In this document: positions 59,790 through 64,000 of the stretch, piece by piece | Numbering within the stretch: the first letter of the stretch is position 1 | Layout: every line of letters starts with the position of its first letter | Source of the DNA: Typhlomys cinereus | Taxonomy: Eukaryota; Chordata; Mammalia; Rodentia; Platacanthomyidae | Assembly: GCA_023101885.1 (NCBI GenBank) | Contig: JALPQD010000241.1 | Span: forward strand, 744,001 to 808,000 | DNA length: 64,000 nt | Reading direction: 5' to 3' | Program-made: the position numbers and the translations under genes | The notes under the pieces: generated by a model | Seen by the model: the letters and a program-made list of their open reading frames with translations, nothing else | What the model was told of the DNA's origin: nothing | The model's database searches: none

Positions 59790-59946
59790 AGATTTGGGCT
59801 CAGAGAGATAGTTTGGGTAAGATCCCAAACATGGCAACCTGAGTTAATTCTTGGGCTTAGAAGGTGGGAGGAGAGAGCTGACTTCCCAAAGTGGTCCACT
59901 CTCATTCCACATGCTGCATGACAACTCTTGTTCTTTCTCTCTCTCT

Positions 59947-60036
<90 letters not shown>

Positions 60037-60050
60037 TCTTAAATAAAATA
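59790..60050 (+). repeat. B3-like SINE with (CT)n(CA)n
   Basis: Head GGGCTCAGAGAGATAGTTTG, AACATGGCAACCTGAGTTAA (decayed B box), GAAGGTGGGAGGAGAGAGCT, then a CT run (about 59936-60001) and a CA run (60002-60032), and a TTAAATAAAATAAAAATC tail. Frames on either strand through the CT/CA run are by-products. Confidence 0.65.
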
Positions 60051-62990
60051 AAAATCTAGACCTCAAAGATACTTACTGCATGTTTCCTCCTGTTCTCTTC
60101 TTCCCCACAGCAAATGGACATAAAGGAAAGCCTCTGGCCCAGGCAAATTCACTGCCCCCTCCCCAAATCAACCTATAAATGCAGCTTCAAACACTGTCTC
60201 TAAGCAAAGCCATTAAGAGCTCTCTGTCCCTTGCAGTCCTTCCAAGCCAGCCTGCACAGCAATTTGCAACTTTATGATGTGATAAATAGAATTTCTTTGT
60301 TTTGATTTTTCATTTGCATATTTATTGAGATATGACGATCTTAATTAGTTCTGCTTTTTTTGTTTTGTTTGTTTTCCTGGTTGGAAAAAAAAAGACAGCT
60401 TTCTACAGTGCAAAATAATTTTGCATGCTAACAGGGTGAGCAAAACCCAGCCTGTGGCATTTCTTGTTGCTGAGGCTGCTTAAAACGCAGTTTTGTGGAT
60501 TCCTTTTGCACTTGTTTTCTCTTTACATGCTGAGGTAATGCTCTAGACTTGGGTGCCTGCCAGACCTTGAGAGGCAGCCACCTACAGAGAGGCAAGAGGG
60601 GAACACTTTTAAAATTCCAGACATTCATATTTATCCAACATGCTCTCCCCAACTGCCTATCACCCGTCTCCCTTCTGAGAAAGACCCCCTCCCCCGCCAA
60701 GGATTCAAATGAAATGCAATTCTGTCTGCCTTCCTGCCCCTGAAAGCAAGCAAAGAACAACTTTGATTTCCCTGGCAGGACCGAGTTCTGGGTCAAGTGA
60801 GTCTTTGGACAGGTTACCCACTTGGTACCCTTCCTCCAACCTCATTTGCTTTTTTTCAGGAGCAGAGCAGAATGCTTCCCTCCCTCCCACTCCCTGCCAA
60901 GGGAGCACTAGAAGCTTATTCAACAGCTTGTAAAGCCCTGAAGACATACTGACTCCCCTAACTATGAGCATCTCACCATCATCACCAGAAACAATTAGCA
61001 GGGTTCCCCAGGGCTTTGCATTTATCAGGTTTTTCACACCATCACCAAATCTGCCATCAATTCAACACTTTCTAGAGAAAGGACATAATTTATTACTTCC
61101 TTATTTTCTAGCTAAGTCAAGTAATGACTAGCTTCCCAAGCACATAGGAAAAGCTCTGGGGTACTGTCGGGACAAGATGAAGAGCAGTGATTGTTGCTCA
61201 TCTACTGTGTGGAGTGCATTTGTTTTCATGTCACTTAGAATATAAACAAACAAATTTAAGAATGATATTATAATTTTTATTTTGAACTAGACAAACAGAA
61301 AGAGAGACCTTAGAGGTTCTGATAATTTCTTTGTAATATCCTCAAGCTACACATGACTTAGAAGATTATGATAATCTCATAAGACCAAACATTCCTGTAT
61401 TCCATGATTCAATCAATACATATTTATGTATACAGTTTACCTTGCTGGAGGAAGATCTGGGAGGAGACATTAAACTCAGGCAAAATTGAAGTCTGTTATA
61501 TGACCTAGAGGTCTAGTAGAAAAAAGTTCATTGTTACTCTTAGCACACAATATCACAAAAATAAACACCCTCCTTCTTATTGAGCGACTGTAGCCAGGAT
61601 GGTCTCAGGGGTTGTAGTTCAATTTCTTCATTAAAATAGATAAAGAGAAAAGAAGAAGAAATAGAAGAGGGTGAGCTCCTGAATGAGATATGATAGCAAA
61701 TAGGGCAGGGGAAAGAAAAACAGTCTGTGTTTAACCTGCTTCTGTTCAACTTGTTTCTAGGCATTTTTTTTCTCTTATATATGTGAGAAGTGGATTGAGT
61801 TCACTATGGAGGGTTGTGAGTAGCTGATAAAGTAGCAATCATTAAGAGAAGGCCTTTGAGCATGGAGCAGTACACTGATGTTCTAGACATGTACACTTAA
61901 AGGTTATATCTAATCTAATTGATGAAACTCAACTGAGCCAAGCCACATCCACTTGCTCAGTTCTTTGCTTTAAAACCATTCTGTGGAAGAAGAGAAATGG
62001 GGCTAAGTGTATGTGGCTCTCTGTGCTCTGTGGCTCAGAAACCTGAGAAATTACCAAATGTTTGGAGGTTTCCATATCTTGCACTCTATAGGTATCTGAC
62101 TTGAGGCTGGGACAACCTATGATTACTTGAACAAAAAGTATGTATCTGTGTAACCTGGATGACACTTTAGAATGCATGGTAATGGTGTTTCAATGAGCAC
62201 AATTTAACCATTTCCATGCCCAACTTCTATTCTTCTTACCGCATTTTTTTTTTTTCTTTAGCTAAATGGTTCTGGACCCATTCTGCTGGATTTTCCTGGG
62301 TCATTGCCACAAGTCTACAGCCTAACTAAATGTAGCTAAGTCACTACCTGAAGCATGCCCTGGAGCAACAGAACCTGTGGTGTGGCATGACATTCAACAG
62401 ATCAGAAAAATATGGGCTGTTCGAAAAGGTGGTTGTGTCCAGCTGAGCTGCAGTCCTGCAAAACTCATCATTCTCTTTCTAAAGTCTACAAGGGAGCATT
62501 TTCTTCCTGCCTGGAGAAGAATTTGAAGATCTGAGAAGTACAGTTGCCGAAACCACTTACAATTTTGTTTAATTTGTAGTCTAACATTCTATTCTTAGTG
62601 GTATCACCACTCCAATATTCTTTTAGGCGGATTTTTCTTCCTTATACACCACAAAACCACAAACAAACAAACTTTTATATGGGATATAAACTAAACGACA
62701 TGTAGTATGAAAGGTCGGGAATGATTTTTCATTGTGAAAAAGTGAATTACAAAACTATAAAGACTAGATGCAGGCTCTAATCTTTAAAAAACTTAAAATA
62801 AAATTAATATGTGTATTTTTTCACTCACGGTTCATCAACACGTCTCTTTAAGTGTCACTTTATATTTATTTACCATAGAACTCAGATTTTTAGAAATGCT
62901 TACATGCTCTTCATCTTGAACCATAAGTGGGCACCAGCTAAGACTTCCACCCAATGGATATGAGCCTTGTTCTACTCTTAGCTTGTTATA
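60051..62990. other. Unassigned unique-looking sequence; possible conserved element at 60.24-60.50 kb
   Basis: No gene or repeat recognised. The part at 60240-60500 contains an octamer ATTTGCAT (60312-60319), a homeodomain-type TTAATTAG (60341-60348) and a 15-base palindrome GCAAAATAATTTTGC (60410-60424). GC-richer frames of 64-122 codons at 60428-61037 on both strands have no domain. Confidence 0.35.
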
Positions 62991-63002
62991 AAAACATTCA
63001 TC

Positions 63003-63155
63003 CAGACATGCTACGGCAGGTCTACAAGCACAGCACGTGGAGGGTGGAAGCAGGAGGATCAGGAGCTCCATGTCACCCTCAACTCCTAGTGTGTTTAGGT
63101 CAGTTATGGTTGCATAAGACCTTATCCTGCAAAATAAAAACAAAATGATAATGAA
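63003..63155 (+). repeat. B1-like SINE
   Basis: CCAGACATGCTACGGCAGGT, AGGGTGGAAGCAGGAGGATC, AGGAGCTCCATGTCACCCTC, GCATAAGACCTTATCCTGC and an AAAATAAAAACAAAATG tail follow B1 order. Diverged, with A-rich tail running towards the next SINE. Confidence 0.65.
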
Positions 63156-63164
63156 AGTATTCAT

Positions 63165-63400
63165 TTATAAAAGTATTTTATTTATTTGAAAGAGTTGGAG
63201 AAGGAAGAAGAGAAAAAAAGAATGAAGAGAGGAAGAGCGATGAGAGAAAGAGAGAGCATGAATGCTATGGCGCATAAGTGGAGGCCAGAAGACAGGTTTC
63301 AGAAGTCAGTATCTCCTTCTATCATGTGGGCTTCCTGGGCACTGAACTAAGATGACTAGCTTTGCTTATCCCTGCTGAACTATTCCATTAGTTCCAGAAG
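63165..63400 (-). repeat. B3-like SINE, minus strand, with purine tract
   Basis: GTGGAGGCCAGAAGACAGGT, CAGTATCTCCTTCTATCATG and TGGGCACTGAACTAAGATG follow the inverted B3 order. A GA-rich stretch (63190-63262) takes the place of the CA/CT tail. It stands tail to tail with the B1 copy. Confidence 0.6.
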
Positions 63401-63834
63401 CATTCATTTTTTTAACTTCCCCACAATTTTCTTTTTTTCTAGCAACACTTTATGTTCTGATGAACAGTTTGATTCATAATAGTTCACAAAAGTCATGCAA
63501 ATAATAGAGCAGGAGATAAAGACATTGGATACTAAGGGATGTTAGTTTTTATAGTCAGGGATGCTGTGGCACATTTAAGGAAAAGAAAAAGTCAATGGTA
63601 TATGTCCGAAATCAAGTGATAGTTCCATAGGGATGGCTGATTTAGAAATATTCCTCTTACTCTCCTCCCAAGAAAATTCCATATTGCAATATTTGATTAT
63701 CAACCTCTCTTCTTGACGTATTTATCATAGTAAGCCTTAGGAGCGAGTCTACACATCATTTAGAGAATAAACAGCTTGAATTTCAGCAGTTAGGGAAAAC
63801 TTTAGAATGTAAGAACATGATTAATTTTTTTAAA
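63401..63834. other. Unassigned AT-rich sequence
   Basis: No gene or repeat recognised. Confidence 0.4.
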
Positions 63835-64000
63835 CTTTTTTTTTAATTTTTTTTATCATTATTATTATTTATTCAACTGTGTGCATATGCGTGTGTATGT
63901 GCGTGTGCGCGGCTGTTTGTGTGTGTGTCTGTGTATGTGTAGAACCACGGACGAATTCGCGAATCACCATGGACGCCTCCATCTCCTTCTGCCCCGGGAT
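63835..64000 (-). repeat. Young tRNA-derived SINE, copy 5, cut by the window end
   Basis: Tail (TTTTTATCATTATTATTATT), then CAACTGTG, a TG/CG repeat to about 63940, and the body TAGAACCACGGACGAATTCG with CACCATGGACGCCTCCATCT. The tRNA head lies beyond the window. Confidence 0.88.

Noticed and set aside
59744..60042. Frames of repeated RE/ER or SL residues
   Set aside because: Translations of the CT and CA runs of a B3 SINE.

Overview
The window is nuclear DNA of a rodent: AT-rich, mostly non-coding and built largely from retrotransposons. The identification rests on B3-, B4- and B1-like SINEs, a tRNA-derived SINE ending in an A/T-rich tail, and L1 elements with a rodent-style G-rich 3' UTR. 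The abundant young SINE (tRNA head, body, internal CA repeat, ATA/A tail) and the L1 5' UTR differ from the mouse and rat types I know, so a non-murine myomorph rodent is the best guess. The species is not resolved.

Layout. 1-26 kb is a mostly unique, gene-poor landscape with scattered old SINEs, an ERVL-type LTR (5.2-5.75 kb), a GGAA microsatellite, two pairs of short diverged duplications (8.5/9.4 kb and 11.9/12.6 kb), two copies of the young SINE (4.6 and 17.7 kb, each with a target-site duplication) and one candidate protein-coding terminal exon on the minus strand (23.28-23.49 kb). 26-40 kb is a plus-strand L1 cluster: an old L1 (about 27.3-32.7 kb) is interrupted in its 3' UTR by a nearly full-length, mutated L1 (about 32.7-38.76 kb), followed by fragments of other L1s, one of which carries a solitary 441-bp LTR flanked by CACATT. 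40-50 kb is mostly unique AT-rich DNA with SINEs and long TG tracts. 50-60 kb is a second plus-strand L1 nest: an old L1 holds an unidentified insertion, a short twin-primed L1 fragment with its own 14-bp duplication, and a young full-length L1 (52.80-58.98 kb) with an 11-bp duplication. 60-64 kb is unique DNA with a possible conserved non-coding element, a B1/B3 pair and the cut-off start of another young SINE copy.

Function. The only long intact reading frame is ORF1 of the young L1 (356 codons). Its ORF2 has all main domains (endonuclease, reverse transcriptase with FADD, C-terminal zinc-knuckle motif) but is broken by four one-base deletions, three of them in A runs. Host gene content is at most one exon, so the window is probably a large intron or intergenic desert. 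The most informative content is the insertion history: nested L1s with readable target duplications, a 5'-inverted L1 end, a 24-base templated patch shared with sequence 1.6 kb away, exchanged 3' UTR segments, and a SINE family that carries its own microsatellite.
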